Of a stretch of 64,000 nucleotides of DNA, positions 53,300 to 64,000 are shown piece by piece. Every line of letters starts with the position of its first letter. The first letter of the stretch is position 1. This stretch comes from Erodium maritimum (Eukaryota > Streptophyta > Magnoliopsida > Geraniales > Geraniaceae), in contig OY997589.1 of assembly GCA_963921825.1 (NCBI GenBank), forward strand, positions 20,977,735-21,041,734, in the 5' to 3' direction. Under the pieces are notes generated by a model. That model did not search any database. It saw only the letters and a program-made list of their open reading frames with translations, and had not been told where the DNA came from. The position numbers were made by a program, and so were the translations under genes.

Positions 53300-54960
53300 T
53301 TGACGACTTTACAATGACTTTCTATTAGGTTTGTTGGGATTTCATTAAGGCTGATGTTATGAGTTTCTTGACTCATTTTCATAACTCTAAGGCTTTGGGA
53401 AAGGGTTTAAACTCGTACTTTATAACCCTCATTCCCAAAGTCAGTTGTCTATTAGAGTTCAGAGATTTTAGGCCTATTAGTTTGGTCAGTAGCCATTATA
53501 AGAATCTCAACAAGGTGTTGGCAGTTAGGTTAAAAACAGTTATGGATATTTTAGTCCATGATGTTCATATAGGTTTTACTGCTGATAGACAGATCATGGA
53601 TGGTATACTTATTGCCTTTGAGCTACTTCATTATATCAAAGGGGTTGGTGAGGAGGTCATCTTATACAAAGTTGATTTTGAGAAGGTCTATGATCAAAGG
53701 GGTCGGAATTATCTGAAAACCCTGTTGTGTACTATGGGTTTTGGAAGAAAATGGATTGGTTTGATGTCTTCTTGTTTTAATGATTGAGTTTCAATCCTAA
53801 TTAATGGTTCCCCATACGAGGATTGTAAAATGCTTAATGGGTTGAGGTAAGGCTGTTCTCTCTCTCCTATTCTTTTTGCATTAGTTACTGAAGCCTTGCA
53901 CTTGTTAATGGAAAAGGGGAAAGCAGCTGGTATGTTTGTTGGGGTGTATTGTACTTCACAAGATCCTCAAATCTCCAATCTCAAACATACTCTTAAGATC
54001 TTCCAAAAGATGTATGGCCTTCAAATCAATTATCAAAAGTCTAAAGTAGTACTACTCAGTCCTAGTGCAATGACTAATGAGTTAATTATTGAGATCTTGG
54101 GGTGTACAATAACTACACTTCTTTTCAACTATCTGGGAGTTCAACTGGGGGCTAATCCAAGATGTTTGAAGACTTGGAAACCTGTAGTCGTTAAGTTTAA
54201 TAAGAAATTAGGCTTCTGGCAATCCAAATTGTTGTCCTTTGGAGGTAGGATTATCCTAATAAAATCAACATTGAGTTCTCTACCAGTTTATTATATGTCA
54301 CTCTTCAAAACACTTGTGAGAGTCATCCAGGAGATGAAAAATGACAGAAGGTCTTTATGGAATGGAACCATCATTACCAAGAAAGAGATGCATAAAGTGA
54401 AGTGGAGTTTGGTGTGTACTCCCAATGTTAATGGGGGTTTGAGGATCAAGAACTTGGATATTATGAATAAGGCCTTATCAGCAAAATGGTGGTGAAAATT
54501 TATTGTTAAAAAGACTCTCGGTGGAAGAGATTTGTTTGCTCTTAATATGGTTCGCATCACTTGGATTGGGACTTGTCCAAGGTTCAGGTTACTAACGGTC
54601 AATCTTTCTTGGCTAATATAAACTCTCTTGTGTGTGATGTGAATTGTAGTTCAACATCGGGTTTTCAGGTATTAAGTGGGTTGCTCATCGTGGTTACAGG
54701 GTTGATTTCTGGGAGGATCTTTAGATCTGACTCACCTCTTAAATACTTGTTCCATAGATTATTTCAGTTTAGTTTGCAAAAAGGTTCTAAAGTCATCAAC
54801 TTTTGGAATAAGTAGAATGGATCTTAGTTTTCAAGAGGAGGCTAAGAGGATAGGAGTTGGGGAATTTGGATACCTCAACAACATCATCAACAATTTCAAT
54901 TTGTATAATTCAGAGGAGGGTTTTGCATAGTGAAAGTTGGCCTAGTCTAGTTTCACAGTT
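53300..54960 (+). mobile_element. Decayed LINE fragment with reverse transcriptase
   Basis: Frames 53359-53787 and 53896-54495 carry LNSYFITLIPKVSCLLEFRD, FRPISLVSSHYKNLNKVLAV, VDFEKVYDQ and, after a gap, LKIFQKMYGLQINYQKSKVV, FGGRIILIKSTLSSLPVYYM and HKVKWSLVCTPNVNGGL. The segment with the catalytic FADD box is missing between them, and several stops break the frame. It is a divergent relative of the LINE at 38885-42336. The 5' truncation is at about 53290 and no poly(A) is seen. Confidence 0.8.
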
Positions 54961-56573
54961 AGAAAAATACACTCATCTACAGGATCCTCTAGTTCAAGAG
55001 GTGTTCTGGGTCGAGTACTTATGGTTGTAGTAAATTTAGTACCCCGAAACCGAATACGAGTCACCCGAAAAGTCTATGGATTCGTAGAAATAAATCGATT
55101 CGATTCAATTTCTAACGAACACAAATATCCCGATTTTTCAACCCCCGATCCCAAAACCCAGTTAAAAGTTGTGAATGTCTGATAAGCGGAAATTGCCGAA
55201 CAATAATAAAGTACAGAAAAGTAAATAGAGACAACGGTATACGTGGTACGTCAATGTTCCTACATTCACGGGATAAAGACGAACTCCTTGTATTAACCGA
55301 AAAATCATCCAAAAATTACACAAGCCTAATTCTCTGTCTGTCAATACATAAACAAAAAAAAAAATCTGTCTTGCTATTATGTCTAGTCTTCATCATAAAC
55401 TTATCTCACAAAGCATCTTGAATACTCATGTGCCGTATAGCAGCTTCATGGATAAAACAATCAAAAGAAATAAGCCTTTTGCTAGCCCTGCCACTTACCC
55501 AATAACACCATAATATGGTAGTGCTTCTTCAAGAGAAGATGATGAGCATTAGTGTTCCAATCCATATGATGAGCTTTAATGGTCACTATTACACCAAGTA
55601 AAGTATTAGAGTCTGGTCACTATTACACCAAGTATTAGAGTCTGCCTCCTTGTAGTTATGCTTATTAATATAACAAATTTTTCCCTTTTATCAAATTTGT
55701 CTCTAATAGTGCCTTCTGTCCAAACAAAAGATCGACGCGGTCAAGAACTTCTCCATCGTTCATAGGATTGATCTGCGACAAGATGTCGCGATAATTTGTC
55801 TCTAATAGTGCCTTCTCTCCAAACAAAAGATCACGCGGTCAAGAAAGAACATCTCCATTGTTCAGAGGATTGATTTGCGACAAGATGTCGCGATTAACGA
55901 CTGGCGAAATGTGTTGCAGGTCTTGTGCCGTAACTTTCCCACGGTCTAGCTCAATGTGTATGTCTATGGTATGTTCTCAAATAGCAATCCAATACCCTGA
56001 TAATGTGGACTGATCTCAACTGGTAAGTTGTCATTCCAATCCCATCACTCCAAGACCCATGAAGCCAACTCCACGGATCGTTGCAACTTATTCTGTCAAT
56101 TGGTCATAGTAATGCTTCACTTTTGGTGCACCAACTCCACAGGTAGCACCTAATTTCATAGTGTACTACGGAACGATATTGTGTGTCAATTCCGGTAGGC
56201 CATGAGCGTCACCTAAGCATAGGAGCTCAACACTAGGATCATAACCATGACAGTTGCTGACAAACCTTGTCAGTTACAGATAAACAAAGACGAAAGATCA
56301 CATATTCAATCACAAACAAAGACCACATCATTGAGTTATTGTTGTTCATTATTTGGCCAAGTCAGTGCACTTAAAAGATAACAACGTCAAACAATTTGCC
56401 CAAAACACAAATTAATAAGCAAATACATACACTTCAACACCACCTTCCTCATTCTTAAGTCTTTCTTCTGAATCCCAATCACAAAAAACCACTAATCTAC
56501 TATCCTCTAACTAGTTAAGGAGGATTTAAACATAATTCTTCAGTTTCTGCACCTAATTTGTGCATCTTGCAGA
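54961..56573. other. Intergenic, with possible LTR-type debris
   Basis: 55030-55330 (minus sense) has the look of retroelement or transcribed-repeat sequence but no domain. 55896-56240 has no recognisable coding content. The last ~100 bp is probably the histone gene's 3' untranslated region. Confidence 0.35.
55696..55893. repeat. Tandem duplication, 99-bp unit
   Basis: Copies 55696-55794 and 55795-55893 each run from TTTGTCTCTAATAGTGCCTT to GACAAGATGTCGCGAT, with a few substitutions and small indels. Confidence 0.85.
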
Positions 56574-57860
<1,287 letters not shown>

Positions 57861-58228
57861 AAAGGAGATGTCGTAATTTGCGATATCGACGGCTGAGATC
57901 TACTATCTTGTGTTTTTTCCAAACAACATCGGATGGTGAAAATAGTGTTCACTTGTGTTTTCTCGTACCAGCTGGACGAACGAGATGATGTGCTGGACTG
58001 GTGACACGGATTGCCACGTTTTTTTTAACTGTTGCCGTAAAAAAAGGCAAGTTGGAGATTATTTCCTTTTTCAACAAGAAATCCATTCAAGATTGATAAC
58101 TTATATGAAAGCAGAAAATAGCAACAAAAGTATACTATTGAAACGTTGCAGCAACTCGCACGTCCGATAATGACACGAAAACAAGTCAAAAGCTACCTGC
58201 ATATATAAAATAGACAATAATTTTCTTT

Positions 58229-58611
58229 GGGATAATTCTATCTTAGTATCCTAAAACTTTTGGATTTCGTTTTTAGTACCCTAAATGTTTTTTGTCCCAC
58301 TTCAATACCCTAAATCTTTGTTTATTCCAGTTTAGTACCCAACGTCTGATTTTTTATTTATAAAAAATCATTTTTATTTTTCAAAAATTCAATTTATTTA
58401 AACTATCGAAGTGTAGTTTTGGTATTATTATAAAAGATAGGGTCATGTGCAAGGCACGTGATGTTTTTCCATCCAAAAATGGATGGAAAATCAGACATTG
58501 GGTACTAAACTGGAATAAACAAAGATTTAGGGTACTGAAGTTGCACAAAAAACATTTAGGGTACTAAAAACGAAATCCGAAAGTTTTAGGGTACTAAAAT
58601 GGAATTACCCC
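58229..58611. mobile_element. MITE of the Mutator superfamily (383 bp)
   Basis: Inverted ends GGGATAATTCTATCTTAGTA and GGGGTAATTCCATTTTAGTA, continuing about 130 bp with repeated TAGGGTACT(A/G)AA motifs. An exact 9-bp target duplication ATTTTCTTT lies at 58220-58228 and 58612-58620. The motif style (reiterated AGTACCCTAA) resembles the ends of the MULE at 3846-5412, so they are probably related families. Confidence 0.9.
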
Positions 58612-58770
58612 ATTTTCTTTGAAGGGCTATGTGTATTAACATGAAATATCTTAAAATCAAAATGCGGCTTAACGGTGGCCTTCATGGTAACCAAGAAGGG
58701 TTGGTCCAGAAGAAGAGGATAAACAAACTAAGCTAAGACTCCTTACGGACTCTGTTAGAGTTTTTTTTCT

Positions 58771-59130
58771 CAAGATTCTTTTCGAGTCGTCGTTATGTAC
58801 AATGGACCGGCACTCATCCTCGGCTAGCGTTTTTGCGGGCCGTCCCATTGTGGGACGGCTTTTACGCGTCCCGCGTCCCGCAAAAACGCGGGTGGGGCCG
58901 AGGCCCGCGTCCCGTGTCCTTCGGCCAGCCAATGGTTGTGTGCCACGCGTCCTATTTTTTTTTAATATGAAAAATCAGATTTAACTAAATATGATTGGTT
59001 CAACTCACAATACAAGCCTCACATCCAGGCCCCATTGTAAAACACCCACTATTTTGAGTCTCGAGTCCCACTATTTTGTCCAGTCAGCATACGAGCCTTA
59101 CACATACGAGCATTTCCATTGTACATGCTC
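58771..59130. mobile_element. Short PIF/Harbinger (Tourist-like) element
   Basis: The right end CCATTGTACATGCTC (to 59130) is followed by TAA. The left end around 58790 reads TTATGTACAATGGACCGG, a degraded form of the family terminus, so the start is approximate. The inner GGGACGGCTTTTACGCGTCC and 3' CAGTCAGCAT segments match the larger copies at 28801 and 59134. It has no coding capacity. Confidence 0.65.
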
Positions 59131-59133
59131 TAA

Positions 59134-61267
59134 GAGCACACATAGCAGGTCGGCACGGATCGCGACTTGCGTTTTTGCGGGACGTGAGCCGTCCCTTGTG
59201 GGACGTCTTTTACGTGTCCAGCAAAAACACGGGTCGGGCCGAGGCCCGCGTTCATAGGTCAGCCAATGGCAGGCGCCACGTGGCGTTTCGGAGGAAAAAA
59301 ATTACGACCATTTGGCAACGGTAATATTTTTTTAATTAACAAATTTAATTATTTCTAACCCTATCAATACCCCAACCTCATTCTCATCACTCAGTCATTC
59401 TCCAATTTCACTTTCGCATTCCCCCAAATTCTACTCTCTCATTCCCAATATCCTCGTGAAAAATATCGGACGACGAAAATACCCGTTCACGTTCAGCGGA
59501 TGACGAACAACGAAGGTCGGACGATTTAGGATTCTCCCCCGAGGAACTAGCAGGCAGCCTTCGCGATATGTTAACGCAACCTGGTGAGAACTCCGCTTTC
59601 TCCCCATATATGCAACTGGGTTCGAGCTCAGGTACTTTCAACTATCGTTTAGTGTTTAGTTTATTGTTTTTTTATTTTTTTGTAATTTATTTTTGTAATG
59701 GATTGTTGTAATTTATTTCGTTTAATTTACTTTTGTAATTTATTTTTTTCAAGGTCAATTCCACCAACCGCAATTCCACCCATCGCAACCACAATGATAC
59801 TAACCGTCGCAACAAGGTTACATGTCGCTGCCCCAAGGTTACCAGCCACCGCCGCTTCCACCACAATACTACTCGTATCCCGATTACCCACTACACACCA
59901 ATACTCGTACGTCGTCGCGGTCATCCTCTGTCGGACCTTCCCAACAATGACCTCGAACAACAACACAACCATGGAAGAAATGGACCATCGAGGCGGACAA
60001 GCACCTCATACGAATGTGGCTCTCGACAACAAAAGACCCGATTAAGGGAAACTCCCTAACCAGAGACACATCCTGGTGCAATGTTGCGAACAAGTACAAC
60101 GCGACTAGAGAACACCCCTATTTCAGGTGGAATGCGATCAAGAAACATTGGGCCTCACATCAGTCACGGACAAGAAGGTTCCTCGGTTATCTAAAGATCT
60201 CGAAGGAAGAGTACCACAACGGATGGAACCATGATGGCCACATGAGAGCGGCGAAGCATAGGTGGGCCGATACCCCGGAGGAAGAGAGACCGCCTGGTCA
60301 CCCAAAAACATTCGACCTCGATCATTGGGTTGAGTTGCTTGAGGGCGATGTGAAGTTCACTGCCGAGGAAGGTGCCATGGCTAATGTACGCCAACAACGC
60401 CAACAATGAAAACGCTTGGATGAGGCTGGGAATTATAGTTCAACCCCACCCAAAAGTACATGTGAAGATTACACACCTGTCGCTGGTGAGTCTCAACCAC
60501 CAGAATGGGCATCTTGCAATCTCAACGAGGGAGGTGAGGTCCCTCTCAGCGAAATACCCCCCCCCCCCCCCATACGGCAAATGCAGGTCCCTCTCAAACA
60601 CCTCTCCAAACGCAGCCGTTGGGTAAGAAGGCTTCGAAGAGGAAGGGGAGCAACCTCACGGAACAAATAAGTGTCATCGCGAAGCTGGAACGATCAAGGT
60701 CCGAAGGCAACCTAGAAAGGACCCGCCTATTTCACCAGTTAACCGAAAAGTGGGAAAAATACTACGACAAATACAATGCCTTGGACGAGAAAGGACACCT
60801 CCAACTTCGGAGAAGCCCAGTTGGCACGGCACGAGTCATTTAAGACCCGAATTTCAAAACTTATGGAAGAGATTGAAGCTGAAATTACAGCTCTTCGACA
60901 ACAACAACAACCACCACCACCACAATGATTCTTGAACTTGTCTTTTGTTGGGGTTGTATTAAAAGGGGATGAATAAAAGTTCAAGTTCATTTTTATTCGT
61001 GTTAAATTTATTGATCATTATTTTATATAATCACTGCTTATTTTTTTAGATTTATTTCAATTTTATATAATATTAAACTATTTTGATAAAGAGTTGAATA
61101 AAACAGCAAAATATCAATTAATTAACTAGTCAGCATCCACTAACAGTCCAGGACTCACAATTGTAAAACACAACTTATTTTGAGTCGTGAGTCTCATTAT
61201 TTTGTACAGTCAGCATCCACACCCCTAACCCAAGCCATTAACCCAAGCTCTTCCATTGTACATGCTC
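59134..61267 (+). mobile_element. PIF/Harbinger element with exact TAA target duplication
   Basis: Begins GAGCACACATAGCAGG and ends TTCCATTGTACATGCTC, with TAA on both sides (59131-59133 and 61268-61270). 2134 bp. The 3' end matches the elements ending at 29768 and 59130. A run of 14 or so C lies near 60557. It carries an interrupted ORF1 and no transposase, so it would need a helper. Confidence 0.88.
59475..60925 (+). pseudogene. Harbinger ORF1 (Myb/SANT-like), start codon lost, several stops
   Basis: The N-terminus reads ATA-SDDENTRSRSADDEQRRS; the related copies have ATG-SDDE at this place (17860 and 29148), so the start is mutated. An intron from about 59632 (GTACTTTC) to the acceptor TTTTCAAG near 59754 is followed by a Gln/Pro-rich stretch with stops. 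The trihelix-like domain KKWTIEADKHLIRMWLSTTK, with YFRWNAIKKHWASHQSRTRR, follows. Another stop precedes RLDEAGNYSS. The C-terminal helical part has ISVIAKLERSRSEGNLERTR and EKWEKYYDKYNALDEKG. Inactive, but clearly the same protein as at 16463-17860. Confidence 0.75.
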
Positions 61268-61270
61268 TAA

Positions 61271-62047
61271 CTACCGTTTCGTTAGTTTTATTTTGTCATT
61301 AATAACGCGTCTCCCGGTCTTATTCGGGTCCTTCTCTACAACTCTAATGGTTATCGTTTAGCTCACATCGGCATCAATCGACCTCGCCGCCTCGGAGCCC
61401 CGCGACCTCCCTGTATCAGATCATTCCTCTTGATCGACCCCCTTCGTCCTTAAAGCCGCCACCAACACGTCCTTCTCTTTGGCCTCCACCGCCGCACCCT
61501 CCTCGACCCATCTCTCGATTCTAGATCAGACTAATCGAGTAGGTATTTTTTATTTTTATGATTTTGTCTTTGCATGATCAAAACTAGTGAGCAGATATTC
61601 AAAGACTTCTTCTGGGAGGGAACCATGATTCACGTATATCTTCCCACTACAATTGTGGAGTTCAGGTTCGGTCGTTTCGCACACCTTATGCAGCGTTTAG
61701 ACAATACCTTGAGCAGTACTCTTAGTTCCGTTTTCCAATCCCCACCCTTCTTGCATGCCTATGTGGCGAGTTCGATACCGTCAAAGACGGTTATATTGTC
61801 TTAGAGTTATGTGTTCAGAGCCCTCCGGAGACTCTTTACTTGTATTGTCTCTCATTTTATTATTAATAAAATTTATACCTTTTCAGTCAAAAAAATAAGG
61901 GTTGTTCCCTCTAATAGTCTAGTAATCGCAACTATCTTCTTATTGATCAAATACGTTCAACACTGTAGAACCTTGCAACAATACTTTTTATATAAAAAAT
62001 AAAATGCATTAAAATAGTAGTGTGGATTCTGTTAAAAAAAACCATAA
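61271..62047. other. Intergenic; possible LINE 3' end
   Basis: The frame 61574-61804 begins KTSEQIFKDFFWEGTM, reminiscent of the region after reverse transcriptase in LINEs. 61840-61895 ends TATACCTTTTCAGTCAAAAAAA. This may be the tail of a small LINE copy; evidence is thin. Confidence 0.3.
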
Positions 62048-62178
62048 ACCACCAAACCAAAAACAAAATCTAAAAAGTCTGAAAAGGTCAAAGAAACAAT
62101 CGAACTGCCTAGGAAAAAAGAAACACCCCAAACTAAGAAGAGGGAGGAAGAGCTTAAGCATGCTGAAAAAAGAGCATC
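62048..62178 (+). pseudogene. Lys/Glu-rich coding-like stretch cut by the LTR
   Basis: From a TAA at 62045 the frame reads TTKPKTKSKKSEKVKETIEL, then PRKKETPQTKKREEELKHAE and KRAS up to the LTR start. The even K/E composition looks like an exon of a charged nuclear-type protein, but low-complexity sequence can also give this. Family unknown. Confidence 0.25.
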
Positions 62179-62849
62179 TGTCACGCCCCAAATCCGGTAT
62201 TGACTGGACCCGAGACATGACTTAGTGAAATTAAGTAAAAAAAGTTTAAAAGTAATTAAAATATGATAAAAGGAAATAATGTGAACCAACAAAATATTCA
62301 ACCCTGGGTCCCAAGCTCAGTCAGATACAATAGTCAGAACAATAATACGTCTCTAAGAAATATAAAGTAAAGATAAGTCCCGGACCCTCTCTAGCCCATG
62401 CTCCGCGATGTCCCATAAACCAACTCACAGCTAACACCTGTAGAAAACACGGTAAGGGGTGAGCTTGACGCTCAGTAGGAAAATACACAACACTTGCCCC
62501 AATAAAATAGTATCAGTACGTTTTTCAAACTAACTTTTAACAATTCAAAGGAAAAGGCGACAATGAGAACATGTAACCTAAATTAAACAACCTTCACTTT
62601 ACTCGACCACAAACTATCCCGAAAATCCCCGTCCAGAACCCCTTCACGACCGACTCGCGGATAACCACAAAGACGACGCTTTAAGTTACACGGAAACCAC
62701 ACACATGAACTCATCATCAAACAATCAAAATCAAGTCAATCGCGGTCACACACAACTCGTAACAAGGAAAACACTCGTAGCCACAACACAACAACACTCA
62801 TTCAAATCCTAAGTGATCTCAACACAAGCAATCCACATACTTGCACGGT

Positions 62850-63165
62850 CTCGGGAGCAACCCGCTCGGCCCGGCGTAGCCGCACGCAACTTCCCCAACA
62901 CAAAGTTGGGATAGGTGGTCGACCTCATCGCGGAACACAGCGTTTTACCGAGTACTAATCGGAAGGTAGGGAAACCACCTCTTCGTGGGACACAGCGTTT
63001 TACCGACTCAAGGTCGGAAGGTAGGGAAATCACCTTTCTCATGTAACCCAAGCACACACAAGCCTCACACTTTACCAATTGCGCGCCGGAAGGTACGACA
63101 CAGCTGACGGAAGTACATCTCTCACACTTTACCGGCCGCGCACCGGAAGGTACGACACACCTCTC
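62850..63165. repeat. Tandem repeats inside the LTR
   Basis: Repeated GGACACAGCGTTTTACCGA and (C/T)CGGAAGGTA(G/C)G(A/G) segments, about four imperfect units of 60-70 bp. The position matches the array in the left-hand LTR. Confidence 0.7.
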
Positions 63166-63879
63166 GGGCACAACTCATACAGGTATCATCAGGACAATCA
63201 CAATCACACTCACAATCAGGATCACATTCTCAACATACTTACACACCCTTACGCACTTACCGACACCACACTCAACGTGTCACCCCACCGGCTTAACCGG
63301 TTTTCATTCCCCCAACACCCACAATTTTACAAATCCAATAAACATGGAATAACCACTCAAGTCACTAATATGCATCACTAGTTCAACTCTACTTGATTTC
63401 ATATTCGTTATTTATTAACCGTTCAAACAACTCAGAGCACACAAGTAGATACACTCAGCAAACAATCCTACAGGCACGACATGGCCCGGTTCTACCAGCA
63501 CGGCAATTCCCAAGACTATAACCGCAAAAGTTCACAGTTTATACGTCTATGCTAGTTAATCACATCCTATTGGCGAGCTAGTTATTTATCCGGTTATTTG
63601 GTTTCCTTAGATGCATCCTAATACAACCGTAAAAGAGTAGGTGTCGAGGTATTTCCCTACCTCTCAGTCTCTATCTGGATCTCCTAGCTGCTGACGTCCG
63701 TGCCTACTCCGGTCTTCTCCACGCTAGGGGTAAAAGCCTGGTTTTAACAAAAAGGGACGATAATCAGTCCCGGTCCAGTCCGTAACAGTCCTCTAATTAA
63801 CAAGTCCTTTAAATTGCCCGATAAGTCCTTGAATTTATCTGATTTTAGTCCAATTGTTTAATTAATTAAATTAATTAAC

Positions 63880-64000
63880 TACCCTGACCCGGATCCGATC
63901 CGAGTCCGAAACCCGGACCCGAATCCGACCCGGTCCAAATCTTAGACCCGGACCTGATCCGAGTCCGACCCAGACCCGGACCCAAACCCAAGTCCGGACC
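63880..64000. repeat. Degenerate GACCCGGA/TCCGA-type repeat
   Basis: A run of imperfect copies of GACCCGGATCCGAGTCC-like sequence continues to the window edge; probably part of the LTR or the start of its internal region. Confidence 0.6.

Larger units (their letters stand above)
62179..64000 (+). mobile_element. Long LTR, plus orientation (LTR retrotransposon), runs off the window
   Basis: Starts TGTCACGCCCCAAATCCGGT after GCATC. The GGGGTGAGCTTGACGCTCAG block lies at about 62457. At least 1822 bp without reaching the LTR 3' end or a primer-binding site. It is colinear with the reverse complement of 1-1226. No gag or pol is in view. Confidence 0.7.

Overview
The window is nuclear DNA of a flowering plant, most likely a eudicot. 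It has GT-AG intron-split genes, a plant histone H3.3, a Rab GTPase of the RABA4 group, a plant EPF-like secreted peptide and plant families of LTR, LINE, MULE and PIF/Harbinger elements. I cannot name the species. Nothing looks bacterial, and I see no CRISPR array, operon, rRNA or tRNA.

Layout, left to right. 1-1226 is part of a long LTR on the minus strand; the same LTR family reappears on the plus strand at 62179-64000. 1227-20.3 kb is a repeat-rich zone: retroelement ORF1 debris, a frameshifted cytochrome P450 exon (2357-2969, minus), a complete Mutator-like element with 189-bp inverted ends (3846-5412), a vacuolar H+-pyrophosphatase first exon joined to a LINE 3' end (5528-6734), an ORF1-only LINE (about 6984-9400, minus), a retroelement fragment between imperfect direct repeats (10711-11802), a YAE1-domain gene (14397-15916) and a PIF/Harbinger element (16188-18264).

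21.5-52.6 kb is the gene-rich part: an EPF-like peptide gene (minus, 21509-21950), a 13-exon conserved plant gene of unknown function (minus, 23460-28467), a second Harbinger element (28801-29768), a predicted plastid membrane/coiled-coil protein gene (minus, 30518-32683), a nuclear poly(A)-binding protein gene (minus, 34230-38411), a LINE with reverse transcriptase (plus, about 38885-42336), a RABA4-type GTPase gene (plus, 43664-45146) and a 15-exon tRNA cytosine-5 methyltransferase gene of the NSUN2/TRM4 family (minus, 46156-52567).

52.6-64 kb returns to repeats: a Harbinger 5' end, a decayed LINE, a histone H3.3 gene (minus, 56574-57308), a 383-bp MITE, two Harbinger elements separated by one TAA (about 58771-59130 and 59134-61267) and the right-hand LTR.

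The genes do not form a pathway; they are independent housekeeping or signalling loci. Exon structures were derived by hand from reading frame, splice signals and phase. For the methyltransferase, H3.3, Rab, poly(A)-binding protein and EPF-like genes the joined exons give complete frames of expected length. I found no new enzymatic or defence system. The most unusual items are the pyrophosphatase-LINE chimera, the Mutator-like element that keeps a spliceable transposase N-terminus but no catalytic domain, and the back-to-back Harbinger elements.
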